Below the pieces are notes generated by a model. That model did not search any database. It had not been told where the DNA came from and worked only from the letters and a program-made list of their open reading frames with translations. A stretch of DNA of 64,000 bases from Prostheceraeus crozeri (taxonomy: Eukaryota > Platyhelminthes > Polycladida > Euryleptidae). Position numbers and translations under genes: made by a program. Below are positions 55,130 through 64,000 of this stretch, in pieces; position 1 is the stretch's first letter; each line of letters opens with the position of its first letter. Where the stretch lies: contig CAJQUW010005278.1 in the NCBI GenBank assembly GCA_907163375.1, positions 1-64,000 on the forward strand, read 5' to 3'.

Positions 55130-57737
55130 ACCAGTTGTAACTCGCGCCCCACCAAAAAATACACTTTTACATATTCGCCTAGTGAAAGCGATTGACTGAA
55201 ATTCAACGCGGTTTGTGACTTGAAGCTGATGAACAGTTGCTTCAAGTATGTTTTTGCTGTATTTCTAATGGCTATTGACCTCACCAGCATGTGGAAATGA
55301 GAAAAAACCCCATTTTCCACTTTTCCATGTGACAAGTGTTAGCACTCCCCAATGCTTCCGGGGATTGTTTGACAGTCTTTCCATCTTAATTTATAGCAAA
55401 ATGACATTTCCTAAGCTTTATTGAAGTCTTAAGATTCAATGTAGAAAAATACATATTTAGGAAAATATAATTAAAGTCGAAGTTTTGTAGTTGTGCAGGG
55501 CCTATGGGGTGCTATGACCACAACTTCATATTGAAGTGAGTGTTTGATTGAGAAAGTTTGGATCGATGAATTTTCAAGCAATTTTTTGCATACCACCTTA
55601 TTTTTGGTCATAAATCTCGAATCTGTCCTCAGTTTTTCCAAAATCGGTCATTAAGTAGGTCACCCAGATGACCTACTTTGACATGCAAACCTTGTTTGCG
55701 GATATCCGTTCTCATTCAGCATCATTTACCACTTTCATGAGCATCCACATATGATTTTGATGTGAACATGTATATGACATAAACATTTGCTTGATTGAAG
55801 GCCAATAAGTAGGCCAACCAGATGACCTACTTTTATCCAAAAACTGTCTTTATCCTTAATTGTCGGATATTTCATATCACCAAGTATCATTGACCTCCTT
55901 GATGGGCGTAAAGCATGATTTTAAGAAAAGAAAGCTCCTAGAATATTTTTTTGCATGCTTGGAAGTCAAGAAGCAAGCCGAACACTCATGTTGTTTTGCT
56001 CACAAAAACTTATCATGTAGTCCGTCATCGCTTGACGCTGTTGATGCTGCAGATTTTGTTGTTCATTAGCTGCGACATTGTGTATTGGTCTCATTTTGTA
56101 CCATATTAAAGTCTCGGCCGTGTATAATGGTCCTCATCATGCAAAAACCTTGAAATGCAAATGAATGACGGAATTTCTTGAATTCTAGGATTTATTGTTG
56201 GACAACACAACCACAGATCCATAATATGTCACGAACAGCTCACACTAGAGATGTACAAAGCACAAAGCATAAAGATTCTATCTTTTTATGGAACAATACT
56301 CTCTCTACACCGAAAATATGAAAATCTTTTCATGATTAAAGAACATTGTGTGAATTGTTTTACTGTACACAGGAATTGGAATGAACGTGTTTCAAAAAAT
56401 GTTTTAACAGCTGGCTGCTAAATACTTCATGATAGTCTGAGTCTTCTGCCTTTTGGACAAGGTCGAAATTACTTGACACTGTTATCCTCATCATCCAAGA
56501 CGTCGTTAAGAAAAATGTCATGAATGAGAAAATCTTACATTCCATCGAATTTCGCATTTCAAGTGTTATTTCATGAAACCTCGTTTTCATTAATACTTCA
56601 CATCGATTGAAACATTTCTTGGCTGTTATAGTCTTCGTAATGAATAGAAGACAAAACGATGTCATAAGTAATTGCGAGGCCATTCGCCGATTCTTTTCGG
56701 GCAACACTTCGGGACGCGTACATGAAAGAAAATTAAAGTCATTATATACAGATAAAGTGAATAAAGTCAAAGAGTAAAAGTCACTGCCACGGGAGTGCGA
56801 GCGTCAACACTGTTTGCTTCTGAACGCATAAAACCGGCCGCAATGATGCTATCATTGTCGCTTCGAGAAATGGCAGCAACATTGGGTGGCGTGCACGAAC
56901 CAGCTGCTTGAAGAAGGAGTTCTTCTGGTTGGCGCGATCGAATGATGTGCACGTCATCGTGTGTTACTTCACAATTTCATAGATTTGTTAGCAAAATTCG
57001 TTCGCCATAATGCTAGCTCTGCGACACTTTAGCATGAATAATGCTTATAAACATCAAGTCGAGGTCGAATATGTTGGATAATGAGTTGATTGACTAGTTC
57101 GATGAATTTAATTAGCAGTGGCTATTACACCGGCTTAGACCTAGAAAATTAAATCCATGTCCATTACCATGCCTCCTATTTCTGCGGTATAAAAATCACT
57201 CAGTTTAACTAGAAACATGAATCAGAGTGTGTCTTGACTCTCCTTGTGCGGTTGAGCCTTGGACATTCTTCGTCTTCTACATATCATGAAAAATCCAGTG
57301 ACATCCTTAGCAGAGCTAGCTTGTTTCCAAGCTCCCATCGAATCAAGATATGTAATATTCCAGAAACTCAATATACCGGAATCATCGTGCTTAGTTGTGA
57401 TTGTTTTCATCTTGTTACTTATTTCAGAGGCAGCAGCATTACTGGCTTAGCTGGTGTAGTAGCCGGAAGACCAAAATAATGGCTGCTACGCTGGTGTGAT
57501 TGCCACGGCCATATATTGTCTTTTGCAAAGTGTATTTCAAAAAAGTGACTTGACTGTCGAAGTCCATTGCAGCCTGATTAATAGTAGGAACCACGTAGCA
57601 GTGTCCTGAATCCATCAAAGATATCCTCAGTTCAAACATTTGATCGTAGTGGGGCTCTCGAAGGGCATCGGGCATACAGTGGCAGCGCATCTGATCGATG
57701 CCCGGTTGTCATGTTGGACTCACCTGCAGCTTCCCTC
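55130..57737. other. Intergenic, only weak ORFs
   Basis: Two copies of CCAGATGACCTACTTT (around 55663 and 55819) mark a diverged short repeat. Minus-strand frames at 56360-56770 and 56767-56952 are open but unrecognised and may be random or old transposon scraps. No RNA genes are seen. Confidence 0.35.
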
Positions 57738-57998
57738 CCGCTATCAAATATTATTTTGTTGAACGTTTGTACAAGGCTCAAAAGTAGGCATGGGTCAAGT
57801 GATGCTCTCATAGAACATTTCCTGAAATCTTTTTGGCGTTGTCTATTGGATTCGCCACGCAGTAGGCCTATTGATTTTCCTGATAGTCAAACTTTTTCTA
57901 TCGAAGAACTATTGCTGCATGTCTCTCATCGAAACAATGCTATATCAAGCACTTAAATGTGTTGATTGTGCTAAATTTCGATGCTGCTAGGTGCAGAA
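57738..57998 (+). repeat. 0.26-kb direct repeat, copy 1
   Basis: It is about 95 percent identical to 58272-58531, offset about 533 bases. Shared strings include CAAGGCTCAAAAGTAGGCAT and TCGATGCTGCTAGG. The copies bracket a Tc1 transposase scrap. Confidence 0.85.
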
Positions 57999-58059
57999 AT
58001 CGATTGCTGTAAATTGTTATGAAAAAATGTTTAGACAGGCCTAATGCTTTGATAATGGG

Positions 58060-58266
58060 TTAAGAATTAGTGAAACCGTTACTCTCATGAATCAATTGAT
58101 GTCTTTCATCCCTCGCATGCTCGATTGGTGAGAGATCAGGAGAACGAAACGGCCACGAGAGGTCCCGGTTCTCAATTCCGGATTTCACAACCGCTGTTTC
58201 CATCTGGTGTGCTGGTGTGGTCGGGCAGGACACATCCTTCCAAAAAAAGCTGATGCCTTCCCTCAC
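58060..58266 (-). pseudogene. Tc1-type transposase fragment
   Basis: The minus strand encodes WKDVSCPTTPAHQ-like and NRDLSWPFRSPDLSPIEHA sequence, the third catalytic region of Tc1 (SPDLSPIEH). The rest of the transposase is absent. Confidence 0.7.
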
Positions 58267-58271
58267 CGCTA

Positions 58272-58531
58272 TCCGCTATCAAAAAGTATTTTGAACGTTA
58301 GGACAAGGCTCAAAAGTAGGCATGGGTCAAGTGATGCTCTCATAGAACATTTCCTGAAATCTTTTTGGCGTTGTCTATTGGTTTCGCCACGCGGTAGGCC
58401 TATTGATTTTCCTGATAGTCAAACTTTTTCTATCGAAGAACTATTGCTGCATTACTTTCATCAAAACGATGCAATATCAAGCACTTAAATGTGTTGATTG
58501 TGCTAAATTTCGATGCTGCTAGGCGCAGAAA
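58272..58531 (+). repeat. 0.26-kb direct repeat, copy 2
   Basis: Second copy of 57738-57998, same orientation. The arrangement suggests a local duplication or two ends of one transposon family around the Tc1 scrap. Confidence 0.85.
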
Positions 58532-59722
58532 GTTTTCCAAAGTGTGTTATTCTAAATGTTTTAATGACATGCATTTTCTTTATTTCCAAACTAAAGTGGA
58601 TCTAAATTGAAAGCACTTTTTCATGAATCCAGTTTTAGATACAAATGGAATCATCGGATAAAGCGTGTTCAGGTGATGCATTGTTCCGATCTTTGGTTGA
58701 TAGCTTGTATTTTGGAGTTTGCTTATCTATAGGCCTACAATTTGAGAAGTTTCTGAAGTTCATGAAGTTTACAGTTGATCAATTTTCTTTTGTGACGTTC
58801 TTGTTGATGGTAGTGTTCAACCGTTAATCGTTATACATAGAGGCCTACATATTCATCCTAAACCTTTCGAAGAAGTATTAATTAAATTAGCCTTACAAAC
58901 CATGTGCGGTGTATCAAGTCAACACAGTATAAACATAGAATATCAGAGTGTGAAAAGAGAGAAAAATTTCATTAATGTGCTATTGAAGATAGAGTTACTG
59001 TCAGTATGTGAATTTTTCGATGTAAATAACATTAACAGGTTTACATTTTAATTGATAAATCCAAATTAGTAAGAGGCCCAGAGCAAAACAATAGAATTTA
59101 ATTAACTTGCATATTTAATCAACTTGCATAATCAGCATGCAAATACAAAATCATGTGATCAGTAATCGCGATGCTATATTATTACTTGACACAATTTGTC
59201 TGTTCTGATGGACGGAAATACTAAGCTAGGTAATTTCAATATCAATCACTGCTCTGATGATAAGCAATTCCCATTAAAGCACGCTTAAGTAAAATCTCAC
59301 TTTTCAATTGGCTTGATTGCTAAACTTGTTTCGATTATTTATGAAATCATAAATGAGGTTTAAGAAATTGAAATACTTGACATGTTCACTTCGTGTTTCA
59401 CTTGCGGAATCAATTGCATGATTTGCTGATTGCATGATTTGCTTCTGTTTGGCACCTTTCATAGTTTTACGTATCAAGAGTATGTTAAAATGTTGGACGC
59501 TGTCCTGGATTGTCAGATGCTTTAATGCAATGGATTAGTGAATCACGATGCTCTTGTTACTTGACGCAATTTATTTTATTTTTTAGACTTGAAACGCAAG
59601 TACATCGGCACACGAGCCGACTCGTATGGAGTGAAACTCCAGAGAATTGCAACAGAAAGTAAAATATAGAAAGATAAATGAATTCACTTAATTGGTTGTA
59701 TCAAGCACATATTTTCTTTCAG
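58532..59722. other. Upstream or intronic region of host gene
   Basis: Mostly without coding signal. A possible exon at about 59588-59657 (LKRKYIGTRADSYGVKLQRI) has an acceptor TATTTTTTAG and a donor GTAAAA, but its phase does not match the next exon as drawn. Confidence 0.35.
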
Positions 59723-59938
59723 CATCACAGAAGACAGAATCGCGCTCCAGAAATGGCAAAGAAGCTGTTTATAAAAAGGACTGTAACCTCCTGTCCTCAA
59801 TGCGGAGCTGATGTCTCAAGCCGACACTTCAAGCGCCACCTGAGAACCCACTACAAGGGTACTGAAGTGGACCTCATTGCCGCCAGCAGCTACAAAAGCG
59901 CTGCACCGCTCCAGGAATGCAAAATTTGCAAAAAAATG
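59723..59938 (+). CDS. Host zinc-finger gene, exon a
   Basis: Acceptor ATTTTCTTTCAG ends at 59722. The exon is 216 bases in phase 0 and encodes a C2H2 finger (CPQCGADVSSRHFKRHLRTH) and the first half of a second (ECKICKKM). The donor is GTGGTC. The start of the gene lies upstream. The protein is not recognised beyond its fingers; a nuclear DNA-binding role is likely. Confidence 0.7.
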
Positions 59939-60311
59939 GTGGTCTTTATGGTCTTTATTAAGCACTGAAGTTTTCCGGAAATAAAAAATTTTCATGTTTT
60001 GAAATGTTGATGCTCCTGCATTTTTATAGTAGGACTATGACTTAATGTACAAACCTAGTTGTATCGCTGAAATGCCTACTCAAAGTCATATGATTGAAGC
60101 GAGATTCTAAGCAGTTGTATAATCTGTTTGCTTGAATTATGAAGGGCGCATACAGAAATAAGAGAGGCCCACACATCTTATGGTTTTATCTATCGTCATT
60201 GCAATGTTTAGATCAAACATGTCGTAATAACGTCTTGAGGTGCCACGTTTTCTTGTGTGTCTATATGAATTCCGTCATTTTTGTTTTATATTCACGGAGG
60301 TATCCTTTTAG

Positions 60312-60395
60312 GTTACCAACATCAGAATGCATTTCCGCCGAATGCATCCCAACGTAAAGAAGGCTGAAAAGTCGACTAAAAAGGAAACTCTGATC
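60312..60395 (+). CDS. Host zinc-finger gene, exon b
   Basis: Acceptor TATCCTTTTAG, 84 bases in phase 0, donor GTAAGT. It completes the second finger with VTNIRMHFRRMHP and ends in a Lys-rich stretch. The finger pair is thus split by an intron between Cys and His residues. Confidence 0.7.
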
Positions 60396-60458
60396 GTAAG
60401 TTCCTATATTTTTTAGAACAACATCAACTACTATGAAATTTCTTATGAGAACATACTA

Positions 60459-61827
60459 CAGTCCGTTTCATAAAAAGTGGATCATCCTAAAATTTGACTA
60501 AATAAAACACAAGTATGATACAGAAAGCATTTTTCATGTTATTTCATGTTCCTAATATATTTAAATGTCCTTATATAATCTGATAAGCTATGATACAGTA
60601 ACGGTTCTTAAGAAGCTAATATTTTGTGGCCCTACCCTTATTGTCAATGACATTACCAATTCGTCTAGGCATTGATTCGATGATATCGTTGATTTTTGAC
60701 TGATCTAACTTTCTCAGCTCTCTTTTTAACAGTGACGTAAGTTGTGATACGCCATCTGTAGGTAGCAGTGACCGACGAACGTTACGTTTTAGAATACTCC
60801 ATACATTTTCTATGGGATTCAGATCAGGAGAACGAGCTGGCCAAGATAATGTCCTAAGCCCTAATTGAGACTTGCATAAGTTGACTCTACTACTCCTGTG
60901 ACACGTAGCATTATCATCCATAAATAACCAAGTCGATGGATCACCAAGTTGATCTGTCATTTGACCAATGTTCATTCGTAAAACATTCACATAGCGTTCA
61001 GAATTCATGGTTCCTTGCTGTATGTGAAGTCTTCTACGAATAGTGGACTTAGAAATAGACGAGTCTAGTGCAACCATCTCAGTTAACGAGAGACTTGGAT
61101 CAACTTTAACAAATCTCAAAATTAGGCGGTCTCTACGTTTGGATGTTTTGCGTGGACGGCCAGAATCCTCTTTACGACAGAGTCGAAAATCATCATTATG
61201 CCATCGATGCACATTTGTGTAAGGGACATTTAGTCGCTTGCTTATAGCTCGCAAAGAAAACTCTAGTTCTACCAAGGCTGACACTTTGCCTTTTGTGAAT
61301 GCGATCTCGTTATTGTTCATTTGTGCTTTGTATTGTTTTCAACCGGTAAGAGATAGACTTCTAGCTGAAAGCAATCAGGAGTGCTGCCAACACCACCGCA
61401 ACGAAGTCAGGAAGCTATGGAACATGAAGTCCAGTTAATCACATGTAGCAGTTACATTATTGTTGATGAATAATGGTGCTATACTGGCTCTGATTGACCG
61501 ATTTTCTTTATTTTTGTTTTGCTTGATAGCTTTTGGCTTGTAGAACAACATATTACATAACAAAGGAAACAAATGTAATTTTATAAGAGTGAGGTATGTA
61601 TGATTTTGTGTAACATTGCTAAATGAAGATCAAATTATCTACTACTTTTTTATCTATAACAGGAAAACAACTCAATATTCATGCTTGAAATTTCCAACAA
61701 TGATATTAGTAAGCACAACTGACATATCTTCCAAATTTCAGAGAAATTCGTTCAAGTTTAGCGGAGTTAGACAAAGTTGAAGTTAAGGCGATGTTTAAGG
61801 GTGATCCAGTTTTTATGAAACAATCTG
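60459..61827 (-). mobile_element. Tc1-type transposon in host intron
   Basis: Imperfect inverted ends (CAGTCCGTTTCATAAAAAGT at 60459 and CAGATTGTTTCATAAAAACT inverted at 61827) are flanked by TA. The 1369-bp element lies wholly inside the intron between exons b and c. Confidence 0.9.
60616..61320 (-). pseudogene. Tc1 transposase with internal deletion
   Basis: The 234-residue frame stays open but is about 100 residues shorter than usual. N-terminal paired-type helices (LRAISKRLNVPYTNVHRW, then GRPRKTSKR) are followed by GTMNSERYVNVL, LFMDDNATCHRS and WPARSPDLNPIENVW. The first catalytic Asp region is missing, consistent with an in-frame deletion near residue 100. The last pair has DD34E spacing. 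It is inactive but could still bind ends. Confidence 0.85.
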
Positions 61828-61873
61828 TACTTAGGTATGCTTGTTCCAGGCATTATCGTGAAAGGTGTGCTTC

Positions 61874-61936
61874 GCTAGCATTGGTGATCCTTCTGCCGCG
61901 TTAGTACTTTAGGACTGGGTTCGATTCCCAGCTGGC
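61874..61936 (+). other. tRNA-like or SINE-like relic
   Basis: CTGGGTTCGATTCCCAG forms a perfect T-arm with a good B box, and GCTAGC at 61874 can pair with GCTGGC at 61931. The 63-base length and poor A box argue against a working tRNA. Confidence 0.35.
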
Positions 61937-62052
61937 AAGCCATTTTCCATCATGGTGCCAGGAACAAGCACATAGAAATATATTTTCGACCTCATGAAAG
62001 ACAGAGGCATTGAATTCTGTTATACAATGTAGCATTATCCATTTCATTTCAG

Positions 62053-62274
62053 AATGATCCCTTGAGAGATGAGCGGGTTCTCCGTTTGAGGGAGAAATTT
62101 AGCTTGTCAGGGGAGGAAAAAGTTGGCAATTACCCCAAAACTCAAGAAGTGATACGCTTTCAGGAGAAGATGACTAACTGTTTGGAATACGCCCTGACGC
62201 ATTACAAGGGCTTAAAAGCGGACGCGGAGTCAATGAAGGCTTTGGTGTACTTCTTCGTAAGAACACATAATGCT
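62053..62274 (+). CDS. Host zinc-finger gene, exon c
   Basis: Acceptor CATTTCATTTCAG, 222 bases in phase 0, donor GTAAGT. It encodes a charged helical segment (RDERVLRLREKFSLSGEE, MTNCLEYALTHYKGLKADAE). No domain is recognised. Confidence 0.65.
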
Positions 62275-62785
62275 GTAAGTAAAGGCAAAGCATCTGTCAC
62301 AGCTTCCTTTATTGATTACCGCATATCAAATACGCTTCCAGCTTTCCTGATGCAGCCCATATTACATTAGTACTGCAATACGAAGTGCTGTGAGTGTCAA
62401 ATTGACAACGTTAGCATCTATGTTGTCGACCAAGTCAGAGTACTGTACAAGCTAATGATGATTTCAATGCAGTTTACATGTTATTATGATGCTTTTTCGT
62501 AAGTCTCGATGCTATTGAGAATTGTTAATAGAGAAGTAATATTGATGAGGATATTGAAATTTCTTGATGAATTAAGGTATCTAGCTGTTGGCACTGGATT
62601 ATCATCATTCAATATTGTCATCAAGTATTTGATTAACAAAATCTCTTCCTTTCTAGGAGTTTTAGAAATGCTGAGCTTTGTTTCGCAACCTTGATTGATA
62701 AAAGTGAAGAGCATGCATCACCAATTTATATTATTTGACTGCAACCGGTGTGAAATGTAAATAACATGCTGCTGTACTTTTTCAG

Positions 62786-62921
62786 ATTTCATCGGTTTTG
62801 GGAAAAAATGCCCCTCTTAATATAATGTTGGACACTGATGTTTTTCAACATTATATTCTGGAAAGGCCAAATGTTGCGGACTCGACAAAGAGCAATGAAT
62901 GCTCTCAATTTTGCACTATAT
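62786..62921 (+). CDS. Host zinc-finger gene, exon d
   Basis: Acceptor TGTACTTTTTCAG, donor GTAAGC. It encodes SSVLGKNAPLNIMLDTDVF and a Cys-containing end (ECSQFCTI). The exon ends one base into a codon, which does not match the phase of exon e, so a small exon or another junction is probably missed. Confidence 0.55.
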
Positions 62922-63170
62922 GTAAGCAACTGGATTCTGTCAAATTCCATTATGCAGTCATGGATTTTAGGCAGGAGTGTACAATAATATACAATAAAAA
63001 TGTAATTTAAATTTGAAAAATCAATTCAATTATAGAAATTGTACTAAGAATTGAATGCAATGATTATTAACGCTAAGTTCTTGGTGCTATTTAATAACTT
63101 TCATAAAATAGCTTTCACGTCTTTCTTAAGGTGATATTCTCATCTGGATAAAGACAAAGTTGCCCAACAG

Positions 63171-63279
63171 CGAGTATATCAACCTAATGAGCGATCCTGT
63201 GGAGGAAGAAATTATGCATCGCGCCGCCCAAGTCAAGAAGGCAAGAGTGAAGTACACACGCTCTGTTAGCAGCACACAT
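63171..63279 (+). CDS. Host zinc-finger gene, exon e
   Basis: Acceptor GTTGCCCAACAG, donor GTGAGT. The open frame reads EYINLMSDPVEEEIMHRAAQ and ends RSVSSTH in phase 0, which fits exon f. Confidence 0.6.
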
Positions 63280-63694
63280 GTGAGTACGACGATACTTAAT
63301 CACGATGCTTAAATTATCATGTAGTCAATTATAATTTAAGGAATAAAGGCATTTTCTGTTGTGCAATAAGATAGTCAACGATACATGTCACATTCGCATG
63401 TCAAATATTTGATTTCCTGCATGGCTCTCTATTCTTTGTAGTATAGTGATGGCATATAATGTGTGACCACATTTACAGTTACTGAAGGGTGATTTTGTGA
63501 ATCGTATGTATCACGTGCATTTTTTTGATGTGAAAAAGTAGGATGGCGATAAATGCTCCCACAGGAAGGACAGCTTGATACTGATACTTGTACATGTAAT
63601 TACTAGCCGGCATATTCTTGTAGATTCTTTTATTCTATATTATGTAGGCTGCATGTGTGTGCGTGCTGTTATCTGATTATCCATCGTTCAACAG

Positions 63695-63805
63695 GCCGAA
63701 AAACAAATTGAGAAGGCAAAAAAAATTCCATCTAAAGCAGATGTGACAAAACTGTTGAAGGCTTCCAAGAAAGCATTTTACAAAAGGAAGTCGTTCGAAT
63801 CGTAA
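63695..63805 (+). CDS. Host zinc-finger gene, last exon
   Basis: Acceptor CATCGTTCAACAG, then a Lys-rich helical tail (AEKQIEKAKKIPSKADVTKL) ending KRKSFES and TAA at 63803-63805. The remaining 195 bases to the window edge are 3' sequence without an obvious AATAAA. Confidence 0.65.
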   Translation, partial: AEKQIEKAKKIPSKADVTKLLKASKKAFYKRKSFES

Positions 63806-64000
63806 ATGCACCTATTATTTCTTGTATTTATTGATCTAGCAATATCTTATGTCACCTATTTTTAACTTGGCGCAGTTCCTGATTTTACATTTTTGAGACT
63901 ATTATGAGTCATGCTAATACGTCATGCCGGTTCATTGATCAATTCCCCAACCTATTATCATGTAAATGGAAAGTTCATCTTGTTGTCCTGGATGTTACTC

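Noticed and set aside
56360-56952. Adjacent minus-strand frames of 136 and 61 codons
   Set aside because: No domain or splice signals; composition not distinct from surroundings.
61874-61936. Working tRNA gene
   Set aside because: Good T-arm only; too short and with no proper A box, so kept as a relic.

Overview
The window is animal genomic DNA, probably from an aquatic invertebrate. Genes have GT-AG introns, AATAAA signals and TATA boxes. The transposons present are Polinton/Maverick, rosa-type DD41D mariner, Tc1, hAT and Penelope. The phylum cannot be fixed from sequence alone. About 60 percent of the window is two unrelated Polintons, both treated here as fossils.

Polinton 1 (1 to about 19121; left end outside the window) looks young and nearly whole over the visible part, with about one break. 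In order it carries: a partial ORF; a Cys-rich ORF; a chromodomain integrase; a basic pVI/pX-like protein; a short major capsid protein; an adenain-like protease; two tandem minus-strand genes with PC4-like domains, the larger of which also ends in a TBP-like (TATA-binding) domain; two tandem paralogous structural proteins of about 470-510 aa; a 1267-aa protein-primed DNA polymerase B; and a tail of small accessory ORFs. The tail ORFs are separated by near-identical copies of a 0.53-kb repeat. TATA boxes and plausible small introns occur here. The right end holds a large foldback and G-tracts.

Region 19.1-24.9 kb is host or repeat DNA: an inverted exon-like duplication, a cluster of GCTACGTAGC palindromes, one copy of a 0.75-1.1-kb repeat also present at 44.4 and 46.3 kb, and a hAT MITE with a perfect 8-bp duplication.

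Polinton 2 (24927-44290) has both terminal inverted repeats and a 6-bp flanking duplication with one mismatch. It is AT-rich, older and broken about a dozen times or more. A rosa-type mariner is inserted at 32921-34992. It encodes a two-helix membrane protein, a packaging ATPase, a PolB, a coiled-coil protein with a phage tail-fibre-like motif, pVI-like membrane proteins, a capsid protein, a parvovirus-type phospholipase A2 domain in frame with an integrase, and an adenain-like protease. Short hairpins with 3-nt loops are scattered through 37.2-41.7 kb.

Region 44.3-59.6 kb is repeat-rich: two more copies of the shared repeat, a second rosa-type mariner with 0.2-kb inverted repeats, a Penelope GIY-YIG fragment between TA tracts, and a 0.26-kb direct repeat flanking a Tc1 scrap. 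From 59.7 kb to the end is the 3' part of a multi-exon host zinc-finger gene on the plus strand, with a deleted Tc1 element in one intron.

The most unusual items are the PC4-plus-TBP-like protein of Polinton 1, which could pair with the strong TATA boxes of the same element as an element-encoded transcription system, and the phospholipase A2 and fibre-like proteins of Polinton 2.
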